Shown: positions 35,072 through 43,719 of the stretch, piece after piece
Layout of the letters: each line of letters opens with the position of its first letter
Position numbering within the stretch: the first letter of the stretch is position 1
From: Psychrobacillus sp044762855
GTDB lineage: Bacteria > Bacillota > Bacilli > Bacillales_A > Planococcaceae
Assembly: GCF_044762855.1 (NCBI RefSeq)
Contig: NZ_JBIWFB010000004.1
Span: forward strand, 62,001-126,000
Length of the DNA stretch: 64,000 nt
Direction of reading: 5' to 3'
Notes under the pieces: model-generated
Told to the model about the DNA's origin: nothing
The model's input: the letters and a program-made list of their open reading frames with translations, nothing else
The model's database searches: none
Made by a program: the position numbers and the translations under genes

Positions 35072-35980
35072 ATGGAGATTACGACCGTTTTAAGAAATAT
35101 ATTAGGGGTTTTAGCATTTCCGTTAACTTCATGGAATTTAGCGATGAATAAGATAAACGAAACTGCTCCACCGGGAGAAATGATCCAAACTAAGCATTCC
35201 AACGTACATACCATTGTATCTGGGAAAGGAGAAGTTACGGTCATTTTAGAAGCAGGGTTAGGTTCAGGATCTATTGATTGGTGTTACGTTCAACCAGAGA
35301 TTTCGAAGTTTGCTAAAGTTATATCTTATGACAGAGGGAATTACGGCTGGAGCAGAACGAGCAGAAAAAGACTTACTTCACTTGATAGTGTGGAGGAAAT
35401 AAAAGAAGTATTAGAGAAATTAAATCTACAGCCACCCTATCTATTAGTAGGGCATTCCTTTGGAGGACTTTCTATGAGGTTGTTTGCTAGTATGTACCCG
35501 GATGAAGTAATCGGATTAGTACTAGAGGACGCAGTGCATGAAAACCAGTACATTGCCGGTAATGAAAATCAAAAGTTTAAAATGCTTATCATATTTGGTT
35601 ATGTCACATCGTTAATGGGGATTCCGAGGCTAGTTAAACAGAAAGTGGGAAGGAAATTTTTATCAAAGGAATATGATAAACACTTAAAATATATAGGATA
35701 CACATTAGGTGCTTATAAAGCTATGTATCGTGAGTACATAGATAGTTCTCTTTCTGCAAAACAGTTACTAGAATCAAAACCATTGCGGGAAGACTTACCA
35801 TTAATTGTAGTAAGCGCTGAAAATCCTTCCGAGCAATGGAAGCAGCAACAACTACTTTTATCGACATTAACGAATAAGACAGAACATATACAAACGAAAG
35901 TAGGTCATTCAATCCACCTAGAAGAACCCAAAATTTTGATAGACAATATTAAAAAGCTAGTAGTAGAAAGAGATGGATAA
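35072..35980 (+). CDS. Alpha/beta hydrolase
   Basis: 302 residues, with an N-terminal hydrophobic stretch that may anchor it. ILEAGLGSGSIDW is the oxyanion-hole loop, DRGNYGWS a conserved segment, GHSFGG the nucleophile elbow, and GHSIHLEEP the catalytic histidine. It belongs to the lipase/epoxide hydrolase-like branch that often acts at the membrane. It lies 16 bases after the GNAT gene with an AGGAAGG site, and 5 bases before the kinase-like gene. Confidence 0.85.
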   Translation: MEITTVLRNILGVLAFPLTSWNLAMNKINETAPPGEMIQTKHSNVHTIVSGKGEVTVILEAGLGSGSIDWCYVQPEISKFAKVISYDRGNYGWSRTSRKRLTSLDSVEEIKEVLEKLNLQPPYLLVGHSFGGLSMRLFASMYPDEVIGLVLEDAVHENQYIAGNENQKFKMLIIFGYVTSLMGIPRLVKQKVGRKFLSKEYDKHLKYIGYTLGAYKAMYREYIDSSLSAKQLLESKPLREDLPLIVVSAENPSEQWKQQQLLLSTLTNKTEHIQTKVGHSIHLEEPKILIDNIKKLVVERDG

Positions 35981-35985
35981 TAGCT

Positions 35986-36609
35986 ATGCAAATTACAAAT
36001 AGCATATTGGAAAGAATGAAACACTTATCGGAACTGAATCGGCCACGCATTATTGGAATTGACGGATTAAGCGGAGCGGGTAAAACGACGATAACGGAAA
36101 CTATTATAAAAGAACTGACTAATGCAGCCTATGAGGTAGCAGTCATTCATATCGACGATTTAATAGTGGAACGGGCGAAAAGGTATAACACGGGCCACCC
36201 TGAATGGTATGAATACTACTCGCTTCAATGGGATGTGCAAGAGATAAAAGAAAAGCTTTTGGAAGCAGTATATAAAGAGTTCTCTCACTTGAATTTAAAG
36301 TATTACGATAAAGAAAACGACCGATGTTATATGAAAAGTATAAATCTAGAGCAATGTAACGTCCTTTTGATAGAAGGAATATTTCTTCAACGAAAAGATT
36401 GGAAAAAGTTTTTTGATTTTATGATTTACTTGGATTGTCCAGAAAATATACGTTATAAAAGAGTATTACAAAGAGATGCATACATTGGCAATATGAGTGA
36501 ACGATTGGAAAAATATAAGCGAAGATATTGGATAGCGGAGGAGTATTATTTGCAAGAAGAAAATCCTATCGAAAACGCGGATATTGTAATAAATAGCGAA
36601 ATTTATTGA
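35986..36609 (+). CDS. P-loop kinase, uridine kinase-like
   Basis: 207 residues. The Walker A motif is GIDGLSGAGKTT (about 24-35), the HIDDLI segment (55-60) corresponds to the catalytic Asp region of phosphoribulokinase/uridine kinase proteins, and LIEGIFLQ is the Walker B-like strand. It should phosphorylate a nucleoside or small sugar-like substrate with ATP. The ribosome site is weak, and only 5 bases separate it from the hydrolase gene, so translation is probably coupled. Confidence 0.8.
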   Translation: MQITNSILERMKHLSELNRPRIIGIDGLSGAGKTTITETIIKELTNAAYEVAVIHIDDLIVERAKRYNTGHPEWYEYYSLQWDVQEIKEKLLEAVYKEFSHLNLKYYDKENDRCYMKSINLEQCNVLLIEGIFLQRKDWKKFFDFMIYLDCPENIRYKRVLQRDAYIGNMSERLEKYKRRYWIAEEYYLQEENPIENADIVINSEIY

Positions 36610-36630
36610 AAATGAAGAGGAGTGTTTTTA

Positions 36631-37191
36631 TTGAAACAGGCTTTATTAATCATCGATGCGCAACAGGAATTAATTGAAGGAAATCAAAATGAGAAAAGTG
36701 TTTTTAAGAAAGAAGCGTTAGTTTCTAATATTAACTTTGTTATCGACCGAGCTATAGAAGCAAAGGCATTAATACTGTTTGTGAGAGATACGGATGTTGC
36801 TGAAGGTAAAGGTGAAGGCTTTCAAATACATCAAGATATTACAATACCACCTCATTCTGAAGTATTTGATAAAGCAGCAACGAATTCGTTTTATGGCACA
36901 GGATTGCAAAGTTTCTTAGAAGAAAACGAGGTTAAACATGTGGTAATAATGGGATGCAAAACAGAACACTGCATCGATACAGCCGTCAGAACTGCAACAG
37001 TAAATCATTTGGATGTGACATTAGTTGGAAATGGACACTCCACAACGGATAGTTCCGTATTAACCGCTGAGCAAATTATCAATCATCATAATAAAGTATT
37101 ACATGGACATTATAATGTGGATAATTTCTCGATTGTAAGATATGCGAATGAGGACTTGTTTCAACCAACACACGATACGTATCGAGACTAA
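36631..37191 (+). CDS. Isochorismatase-family cysteine hydrolase
   Basis: 186 residues from a TTG at 36631, 8 bases after AGAGGAG; a GTG nine bases earlier overlaps the site. ALLIIDAQQELIEG holds the catalytic aspartate, and GCKTEHCIDTAVRTA the nucleophilic cysteine (second Cys). Family members hydrolyse isochorismate, nicotinamide, carbamoyl compounds or aryl amides. There are no siderophore-biosynthesis genes beside it. It ends the GNAT-hydrolase-kinase run. Confidence 0.88.
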   Translation: MKQALLIIDAQQELIEGNQNEKSVFKKEALVSNINFVIDRAIEAKALILFVRDTDVAEGKGEGFQIHQDITIPPHSEVFDKAATNSFYGTGLQSFLEENEVKHVVIMGCKTEHCIDTAVRTATVNHLDVTLVGNGHSTTDSSVLTAEQIINHHNKVLHGHYNVDNFSIVRYANEDLFQPTHDTYRD

Positions 37192-37283
37192 AAAGAAAGT
37201 ACATTTATTTATCCTTACCCGTACCTTTTCAATAAGTTTTTTCGTTTATATAAGTGAAAGACAAATTTGGAGGAGGGGAAAAC

Positions 37284-38102
37284 ATGCGGCCGCTTGTTGA
37301 AAAAACTCCCATTGAAGTAACAGAAGAATTTGAGATGGCAATTATGCCTTATATGCATGATTTGAAGAAGTATTGCTTTTCCCTAACGAGAACTAAATGG
37401 GATGGAGAAGATTTAATGCAGGAAACTTTAGCAAAGGCCTATGAAAGCTGGATGAAAATCCCTAAGCAAATGGCTAAGGCATATTTGTTCCGCATTGCTT
37501 CTAATACATGGATTGATAAACACCGTAAACGAAAAATAGAGGAAGACATGGGGCAAGATTTATCTCAATTTGCACAAAAAAATGAGCCTAAAATGGAGTC
37601 AGTTTTTCCGGCAATTATGGTATTGTTAAGCGAACTGTCGGCTAAACAAAGAGCGGTAGTTTTATTCGTATTAGGATTCGATTACACAATAAAAGAAACC
37701 GCAAGCTTACTTTCTGATAGTGAAGGATCTATAAAAGCAGCTCTTCATCGTGCACGAAAAAAGTTAAAACAAGTGAACATTCATGACTATTCCTATGACT
37801 TGGATGAAGATAACTTATTGCCATATGTAACTGCTTTAAGTAATCAAAATTCAAATGCTGTCCTACGGCTATACCAAAAAGAAATACAAGAACCATCTAT
37901 GTATGCTAGAAGCAATCAGTCTATTATCCACTCTTTCCCAATTATTCATACTTTTGTGAGTGGCAGTACTCCTTATGTACTTATCTCAATTCCGAAGAAA
38001 AATGGGGGATTCCTTTTCGTTCCATTTTATCAATTAGAGTTATCTGCACTATTGTCGCAAATAGCTTGGTTGAAGCAAAAGGAATTTTCGACTGTAGCAT
38101 AG
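37284..38102 (+). CDS. Sigma-70 family (ECF-like) RNA polymerase sigma factor
   Basis: 272 residues from the ATG behind GGAGGAGGGG. Region 2 is LKKYCFSLTRTKWDGEDLMQETLAKAY and region 4 is LSAKQRAVVLFVLGFDYTIKETA followed by GSIKAALHRARKKLKQ. After region 4, a C-terminal domain of about 100 residues has no family I recognise and could sense a signal in place of an anti-sigma factor; none is encoded nearby. The gene is followed after 14 bases by a clpP paralogue, so the two are an operon, and the protease may remove a regulator or the sigma itself. Confidence 0.88.
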   Translation: MRPLVEKTPIEVTEEFEMAIMPYMHDLKKYCFSLTRTKWDGEDLMQETLAKAYESWMKIPKQMAKAYLFRIASNTWIDKHRKRKIEEDMGQDLSQFAQKNEPKMESVFPAIMVLLSELSAKQRAVVLFVLGFDYTIKETASLLSDSEGSIKAALHRARKKLKQVNIHDYSYDLDEDNLLPYVTALSNQNSNAVLRLYQKEIQEPSMYARSNQSIIHSFPIIHTFVSGSTPYVLISIPKKNGGFLFVPFYQLELSALLSQIAWLKQKEFSTVA

Positions 38103-38116
38103 AAAGGGGATTTTCA

Positions 38117-38692
38117 ATGTCTAATCTTATTCCGTATGTGGTGGAGCAAACGAGTCGCGGGGAGCGCTCCTATGATATTTATTCAAGATTATTGAAAGAC
38201 CGGATAATTTTTCTTGGTTCGGAAATTAATGATGTCGTGGCTAACAATATCGTAGCGCAAATGTTGTTTTTAGAGGCAGAGGATAAGGAAAAGGATATTT
38301 CTCTATATATTAATAGCCCTGGTGGATCAGTAAGTGCAGGATTTGCAATTTATGATACAATGCAGATCATTAAGCCTGATGTACGTACGATTTGCACTGG
38401 ATTAGCAGCATCTTTTGGAGCTACCATACTTGTAGCAGGTACAAAGGGAAAACGTTTTGCCTTGCCGAACAGTGAAATTATGATACATCAGCCACTAGGA
38501 GGGGCACAAGGCCAAGCGAGTGATATCGAAATTAGTGCTAGGCGTATTCTTTTAATAAAAGAACGCATAAATCGCATTTTCTCTGAGAGAACCGGCCAGT
38601 CAATTGACAAAATTGCAAAAGACTCCGATCGTGATTATTTCATGACAGCAGAAGAAGCGATGAATTATGGGATAATTGATCAAATTGTATAA
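38117..38692 (+). CDS. ClpP protease subunit, probable second copy
   Basis: 191 residues from the ATG with AAAGGGG. The catalytic triad is S99 (GLAASFGA), H124 (IMIHQPLGGAQGQ) and D173 (DSDRDYFM). LIPYVVEQTSRGERSYDIYSRLLKDRIIFLG is the N-terminal axial region. The C-terminus ends at IIDQIV, shorter than the housekeeping ClpP. Canonical clpP is normally at another locus, and here the gene is co-transcribed with a sigma factor, so I infer a specialised paralogue, perhaps stress- or sporulation-related. Confidence 0.9.
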   Translation: MSNLIPYVVEQTSRGERSYDIYSRLLKDRIIFLGSEINDVVANNIVAQMLFLEAEDKEKDISLYINSPGGSVSAGFAIYDTMQIIKPDVRTICTGLAASFGATILVAGTKGKRFALPNSEIMIHQPLGGAQGQASDIEISARRILLIKERINRIFSERTGQSIDKIAKDSDRDYFMTAEEAMNYGIIDQIV

Positions 38693-38700
38693 AAAGTGGA

Positions 38701-38733
38701 CTCTTCATCTAACTAGATGAGGAGTTTTTTTTT
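38701..38733 (+). terminator. Terminator of the sigma-clpP operon
   Basis: ACTCTTCATCT pairs with AGATGAGGAGT (one wobble) and is followed by nine T. The following 38734-39240 (about 500 bases) is AT-rich and holds no gene I can support; an AAAAAGGAGG at 39151-39161 precedes only a nine-codon open stretch. Confidence 0.85.
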
Positions 38734-39240
38734 ATCGTTTTTCTAATACTTTCAATAGAATTGCACTTGTATAGATGTAGATACCATCCTATTTCTTTAA
38801 ACTGAGATATGCTCCAGGCATTTGTTATGTTGAAAATTAGTGAGAGAAAAGAAATATATAAAATAAGGTACAAAGAACTATAATTGGATATTTTAATTTG
38901 TTATTTGTCTATTAGTGAGTAATTAGTTGTGGTTGTTGGAATAATATGAAGAAAAAAAGTGTGTTAATTGTAACTTTATACCCCTAAAAATGGTCATATA
39001 CTTAAAACTTGTGACTTTGTTTGTAGAAAAAGTAGAAGTTATGAAGAAAATGTTGCCCGCAAAATTAGCAGAAGTATAGTTATGTTAATCTTCTGTCACT
39101 AACTAACTAAATGTGAATGAGAAGTAATGAGAAAATCAATAAAAGAATCAAAAAGGAGGTTTTTATTTCTAAAAATTTAGTTATAAAAGAATAGGTATAT
39201 GGGTATAGTGGTTGAGAGCAACGTGAAAGGGGTGCTAACG

Positions 39241-39663
39241 TTGAAAAAAGTTGCAGGAATTATTTTAGTTTTTTGTGTTCTATTAGGATCCAGTACTATT
39301 TATGCTAGTGGTCTACCACAAACCTCCCTTTCTAAATGGTATGGACAATCATTTCATAAGGAGAGTGAAAAGTTTAAGGATGCTACTTCGTCAGGCGTAC
39401 TAGAAGTACTAAATGAAATGAAGGGCTTTCTAACAGACTCGAAAGAGAATTTTACTGGCGCCATTACACAGTTTTTGAATGGCCAAGTCAAAGAAGTAAA
39501 TTCAAACATTGACGCTAAATCGAGCGATATAAAAAATCGTATAGATGAGACCGTTAACGAGTTGGAGAAAGTTAACTTTGATGAATATGTGGACAAAGTA
39601 GAAATCGAAGAAGAAGTTCTCCGAGATGTTGAAAAAATATTGGCAGATGTACTAAGTAAATAA
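39241..39663 (+). CDS. Secreted coiled-coil protein, paralogue 1
   Basis: 140 residues from a TTG at 39241 after AAAGGGGTG; a longer frame is open upstream without a site. A signal peptide (KKVAGIILVFCVLLGSSTIYA) is followed by SGLPQTSLSKWYGQSF, an aromatic motif shared by the next three genes, and then by a predicted long charged helix (EVNSNIDAKSSDIKNRIDET). The family is not one I recognise. It is the first and shortest of four tandem related genes, so exported helical proteins that may assemble together. Confidence 0.65.
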   Translation: MKKVAGIILVFCVLLGSSTIYASGLPQTSLSKWYGQSFHKESEKFKDATSSGVLEVLNEMKGFLTDSKENFTGAITQFLNGQVKEVNSNIDAKSSDIKNRIDETVNELEKVNFDEYVDKVEIEEEVLRDVEKILADVLSK

Positions 39664-39726
39664 GCACTCATTCAGTTATTAAATCTAGTTATTCATCTAA
39701 AACTATAAGACGAGGGAGAAATTAAT

Positions 39727-40506
39727 ATGAAAAAAACAGTAAAACGTAAAGTAATCGCAGGAACAGTTGTAGTAGGACTTTTATCGAGTACAGGGGTAGC
39801 TTTTGGAGCAACAGACGCAGGTGCTGGTATAAAGAATTGGTATGATGCAAAGTTCAGAAAAGCAAGTACTGAGGTTGCTTTGGAAACAGCACAACATTCT
39901 GCTCAAAAGTTTATCGAGTTTAACGATGGAAAGAATCAGCTGAAAAGAGATGCTACTGATGACATTAATAAAACAAGAGATACTGCAACTGGTACTGCAA
40001 CAGATGGTATTAAAGCTGAAAAGGATAAATATATAGCTTCTGTACAATCTACAAAAACGGATATTGAAAATAAAATAGACAGTCAGTTTAATAAAATTGA
40101 AAAAGACGCTAATAGAGCACTAAATGGTGCAAGTTTTATTGCAAAGAATTTGGCAGAAGCTGATTTGAAGAATCAAACTGATAAAGATGGAAAAGCAGCA
40201 TTAGCTCATGTAAATACAGAAATTGAGGAAACTACAAATGCGGCAATATCGGAACTAGAAACGGAAATTCGTAGTACTAAGTCCTATTTGCAAGGTCTTT
40301 TGAATAACAAGAGTGGAGCGACGGTTGAAAAAATTAATAAAGCTGTAGACGATGAGATTACAAGAATTCTTGGTTTAATCACTACTAAAACAGAGCAATT
40401 AGTAGCTTCGCATCAAACAGCTATCAGCAATAAAGCGGCAGAACTAGAAGTGGCTTCTAAGTTAAAATTAGAAAATCGTGTAAAAGAATTGCTAAACGAA
40501 AAATAA
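39727..40506 (+). CDS. Secreted coiled-coil protein, paralogue 2
   Basis: 259 residues behind GAGGGAG. Signal peptide KRKVIAGTVVVGLLSSTGVAFG, mature start ATDAGAGIKNWYDAKF, then almost entirely helical, rich in Lys, Glu, Asp, Ala and Thr and without cysteine. The middle contains GKAALAHVNTEIEETTNAAI, nearly repeated in paralogue 3 (GKAALGTLNMELQETTNKAV). I do not recognise a named family. No membrane anchor or LPxTG motif is seen, so it is probably released or held by the wall or partners. Confidence 0.75.
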   Translation: MKKTVKRKVIAGTVVVGLLSSTGVAFGATDAGAGIKNWYDAKFRKASTEVALETAQHSAQKFIEFNDGKNQLKRDATDDINKTRDTATGTATDGIKAEKDKYIASVQSTKTDIENKIDSQFNKIEKDANRALNGASFIAKNLAEADLKNQTDKDGKAALAHVNTEIEETTNAAISELETEIRSTKSYLQGLLNNKSGATVEKINKAVDDEITRILGLITTKTEQLVASHQTAISNKAAELEVASKLKLENRVKELLNEK

Positions 40507-40566
40507 TTTAGCAGTAACAATATAGAGATATTCTAAAAAACTATGAAAACAAAGGATGACATTAAA

Positions 40567-41334
40567 ATGATTAAAACACTAAAAGGTAAAGTAGTAGCAG
40601 GAACAGTAGCGGTAACATTAATAGCAGGTTCTGGTATAGCATTTGGAGCTTCTGATGCAGGGACTAAACTAGGGAATTGGTTCACTGGGCAACTTAACTT
40701 ATCGAAATCTGAATTGAGTACTAATGTAGATAATTACGTAGGTGAGAAAACAACTGTTGCAATGGTAGAATATAATAAAATGAAAACAGGGGCTAGTAAT
40801 AGTATTGACATTGGGAGAGAAACCTCTACAGCTGTTGCAAACAGTAACATTGAAAAGGAGCTTAAAGACCATAAAGCAGCCCTTGCAAAGAAAAGAAAAG
40901 AACTAGAAGGTTATGCGGATACGGAATTTAACAAACTGTTTGAAGCTGAAAAGAAAAAACTCCATGACCTAGGTGTAGAGGCTGCAAGACAGGCAGATGC
41001 AGATATGAGTGCTCATACCTCAGCAGAAGGAAAAGCTGCCCTAGGAACATTAAATATGGAACTTCAAGAAACGACAAATAAGGCTGTTGCAGATTTGGAA
41101 GAAGCGATAAGAGTTGCTAAATCAGGATTAGAAGAAAAGTTGGATAGCAATGTATCAACAAAAACTGAAGATCTTAAGAAAATAGTGGATAAAGAAGTAT
41201 CTGATTTACTAATTTGGACTCAATTTATGACTAACTATATGGTGCAAGAACAAACAGAGGCTATTACCGCTGCTGCAAAAAAGATAGAGGGTGAAGCGAA
41301 ACAAGCGATGCAGGATGCAGTTAACGGAATATAA
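40567..41334 (+). CDS. Secreted coiled-coil protein, paralogue 3
   Basis: 255 residues from the ATG at 40567 (AAAGGATGA upstream); an ATG 24 bases earlier overlaps that site. Signal peptide LKGKVVAGTVAVTLIAGSGIAFG, then ASDAGTKLGNWFTGQL, and a long helical body ending with EAITAAAKKIEGEAKQAM. It is clearly homologous to paralogue 2 over the whole length. The spacing of 60 bases and common orientation suggest one transcript. Amphipathic, apolipoprotein-like helices could bind surfaces; this is inference. Confidence 0.75.
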   Translation: MIKTLKGKVVAGTVAVTLIAGSGIAFGASDAGTKLGNWFTGQLNLSKSELSTNVDNYVGEKTTVAMVEYNKMKTGASNSIDIGRETSTAVANSNIEKELKDHKAALAKKRKELEGYADTEFNKLFEAEKKKLHDLGVEAARQADADMSAHTSAEGKAALGTLNMELQETTNKAVADLEEAIRVAKSGLEEKLDSNVSTKTEDLKKIVDKEVSDLLIWTQFMTNYMVQEQTEAITAAAKKIEGEAKQAMQDAVNGI

Positions 41335-41400
41335 GTTTATTCATTATTCTATAGGGACCTCTGTTAAGAGGTTCTTATTCTTTAGATTGGAGGAATCAGA

Positions 41401-42360
41401 ATGCTAAGTAGAGTGGAAAAATATAAAAAACTACGTCCTTATAAAAAAATAACAATTATAGTTGGAGCCCTATTTTTAAGTATTAGCCTGGGAACTGGTG
41501 TGAAAACTGCCTTAGCTGATCAAGATATCCAAGGATTACTCACTAATTGGTTTAATAATAAAAAAGCGGAATCCGTTCAAGAAATTGATGGTGCAGTTGC
41601 TTCAGAAACCGATCGTCTTATGAAAAGTTTGGAGATAGACCTACAAGAAGAAATGAAAAATGCACAAAATGAACTTGCAAATTTCACTGCTAGTCAAAAA
41701 CAAAGCCGCCTAGAAGCACTACAAGCATACGCCAACAACTTAAAATCAAACATGAAAATCGATAACAGTGAGCAAGAAGCAGCGGTGTTAGCCAACTTAG
41801 ATGCAATAATAAATCAAGCAAAAGCACAAATGGACGAACAAGCAGCTGAGTTAAAACTAATTCCTATACCAATCCCAGAAATGTCACAAACGGAAGAACC
41901 AGTTGTATCGACACCAACACCAAATCCGGAAATTACACCTGTACATGGAAGTGGGGAAAATGTTGAGCAAGCTCCAATCAAAGAGACAAATCCGGAATCA
42001 ATTCAATCTACGGAACCTACTGTAGAAGAACCAGTTGCCAGTGCTCCACCAGAACCGGTTATAGTAGACATCTACTCGGTTTCAAATTGGTTTACAATGC
42101 CTGACCTTCAAAATGTAACAGTAGAAGAGCTCACTATAGCTAGCGGCGCTTTTTCTATAAACAGTACTTTTTCTGATATAATGATGAATCCAAAGGCACG
42201 CCAAGCGATGAATAGTGTTTTAAGAGGTATCGAAAATCATCCGGAGTTTCATCAAATCCAATATAAATCAATAGAAGAGATGTCTAGAGTAGCACCATCA
42301 CAATTTAATGAAAAAGTATTATACTTACTAAATAAATCGTTGAGTGCGATTACAATATAA
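41401..42360 (+). CDS. Secreted coiled-coil protein with proline-rich linker, paralogue 4
   Basis: 319 residues behind GGAGGAATC. An uncleaved-or-cleaved hydrophobic segment (TIIVGALFLSISLGTG) precedes ALADQDIQGLLTNWFNNK, the same W(F/Y) motif as the three upstream proteins. A helical region to about residue 155 is followed by a Pro/Glu/Thr-rich linker (about 155-222) and a distinct C-terminal segment of about 100 residues (VSNWFTMPDLQN and GIENHPEFHQIQYKSIEEM). The linker suggests it spans the wall or presents a domain. It ends the cluster, with a strong terminator after it. The function is unknown. Confidence 0.72.
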   Translation: MLSRVEKYKKLRPYKKITIIVGALFLSISLGTGVKTALADQDIQGLLTNWFNNKKAESVQEIDGAVASETDRLMKSLEIDLQEEMKNAQNELANFTASQKQSRLEALQAYANNLKSNMKIDNSEQEAAVLANLDAIINQAKAQMDEQAAELKLIPIPIPEMSQTEEPVVSTPTPNPEITPVHGSGENVEQAPIKETNPESIQSTEPTVEEPVASAPPEPVIVDIYSVSNWFTMPDLQNVTVEELTIASGAFSINSTFSDIMMNPKARQAMNSVLRGIENHPEFHQIQYKSIEEMSRVAPSQFNEKVLYLLNKSLSAITI

Positions 42361-42380
42361 TAATTAGATAATCATATGGA

Positions 42381-42432
42381 GCACCCGGTTCATCTACAAT
42401 TTATTAATTGTAGATGAACCGGGTGCTTTTAA
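42381..42432. terminator. Terminator of the secreted-protein cluster
   Basis: A perfect 20-bp stem (42381-42400 with 42407-42426), 6-base loop and TTTTAATT tail. Confidence 0.92.
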
Positions 42433-42529
42433 TTATCTATAACGTAAAAATAATTACTTTTTAAGGTAAAATATATTGCGTTTAATGGTAAAATAAATTA
42501 CTATAAAAGTAACTTAAGGAGGGGGAGTA

Positions 42530-43570
42530 ATGGACGATATTCGTTTAAATGTCGCTTTACTTAGAAGAAAAGTACCAAATTTAACGACTGCCGCAAAATC
42601 GATTGGAATTCGACCTGCAACAGTATCCAATCTGTGTACAGGAAAAATTGATTTAGGTAAAGCAGAAGTAAGAACGCTTGTTGGTCTGGCAACGCTTGCT
42701 AATTGTACAGTGGATGAATTAATCATACGGGGGGAGAAGTTAAATATGATTGAAACGCAAATTAAAACATTGGATTTTTTTGCACCACTAGTAAAAGGAG
42801 GTACAACAGGATTAGTGGCTCGTCCAGGAATGGGGCAACTTGTTATTCTGGCTGAGCTAATGCATCGTTTTAAAGAAAGTGATTATACAACTGTTTTTTT
42901 ATTGCCAACTACTGAGCATAGTGAGTTAGATGGTACTACAGAGTTAGCCGACTTTATTACGGTCTCCATAGATGAGACGTTTGCAAAATTAGCAGAGCTA
43001 ACGGGGAATATTATTTTTATTACTGATAAGAGTTTTATAGTATCTGGGGAGCTTTTAGATTTACAAGAAAAGTTGGTAGCAGAAAGTATTCATAACATCA
43101 CAACCATTTTATTAGACCTTTCTGGCGAAGTGGTCGATGAAGATATGCCTTATGGGCCTTTAGAAACTGTCTGGCAATTGGATGCAGATCTTGCAACACG
43201 TCATCTTTATCCAGCTATCCATCCACTGTATTCAACATCCTCTATAATTGAAGGTGTGGACTTAGATGAACGCCATTTCAACTTAAGGCAACGGGCACAG
43301 AAGCTTCTACGCCGCTATCGTGAATTGCGCTCAATTGTTATTGTTCATGGGATTAATAAAATTCCAGATACAGAATTGGGAATATACGAAAGAGGAGAGC
43401 GTTTGGAAGCCTATTTTTCACAACCATTCTTTGTTGCAGAAGCATTCACTGGCCAAGAGGGAAAAGCAGTTTCTATGTCACAAACACTTAAGGATGTAGA
43501 GTCTATTTTAGACAGAAAAATGGATCATCTGTCTGTTGAAGAATTAAAATACAAAGGCAGTATAGAATAA
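42530..43570 (+). CDS. XRE-type HTH fused to a degenerate F1-ATPase beta-subunit-like domain
   Basis: 346 residues after AGGAGGGGG. Residues 3-68 form a Cro/C1 helix-turn-helix (NLTTAAKSIGIRPATVSNLCTG). From residue 73 the protein follows the F1 beta subunit: IETQIKTLDFFAPLVKGGTTGL, then the P-loop position reads ARPGMGQL where ATPases have GGAGVGKT, so the essential lysine is a glutamine. The GER loop is also missing. The C-terminal part (YPAIHPLYSTSSI, RAQKLLRRYRELRSIVIVHG, SQPFFVAEAFTGQEGKAV, KMDHLSVEELKYKG) is recognisably beta-like. It cannot be a normal catalytic beta subunit. I infer a DNA-binding regulator that senses nucleotides or binds ATP-synthase parts. It is monocistronic with its own terminator. 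Confidence 0.85.
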   Translation: MDDIRLNVALLRRKVPNLTTAAKSIGIRPATVSNLCTGKIDLGKAEVRTLVGLATLANCTVDELIIRGEKLNMIETQIKTLDFFAPLVKGGTTGLVARPGMGQLVILAELMHRFKESDYTTVFLLPTTEHSELDGTTELADFITVSIDETFAKLAELTGNIIFITDKSFIVSGELLDLQEKLVAESIHNITTILLDLSGEVVDEDMPYGPLETVWQLDADLATRHLYPAIHPLYSTSSIIEGVDLDERHFNLRQRAQKLLRRYRELRSIVIVHGINKIPDTELGIYERGERLEAYFSQPFFVAEAFTGQEGKAVSMSQTLKDVESILDRKMDHLSVEELKYKGSIE

Positions 43571-43575
43571 CTCAG

Positions 43576-43615
43576 AAAAGTGGACGGAGTAATATTCCGT
43601 TCACTTTTCTTTTTT
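43576..43615 (+). terminator. Terminator of the HTH/F1-beta fusion gene
   Basis: A 13-bp stem with one wobble pair (43576-43588 with 43596-43608), then TCTTTTTT. Confidence 0.85.
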
Positions 43616-43719
43616 AGATGTTTAATTCAGAAATTAGGTTTTAGTTGGTAAACGTTTAAACAGGACTATTCAAGGGAAAACTAAACAAAAATTTAAATAG
43701 TTACTACACGGAGGTTCTA

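Noticed and set aside
39151..39195. Strong ribosome site (AAAAAGGAGG) before a tiny frame upstream of the secreted cluster
   Set aside because: Only nine codons without a standard start; could be a leader peptide but nothing supports it.
43640..43665. Palindromic AAACGTTT sequence upstream of DUF2243 as a CcpA cre site
   Set aside because: The arms do not fit the cre consensus at the outer TG/CA positions; it may be chance in AT-rich DNA.
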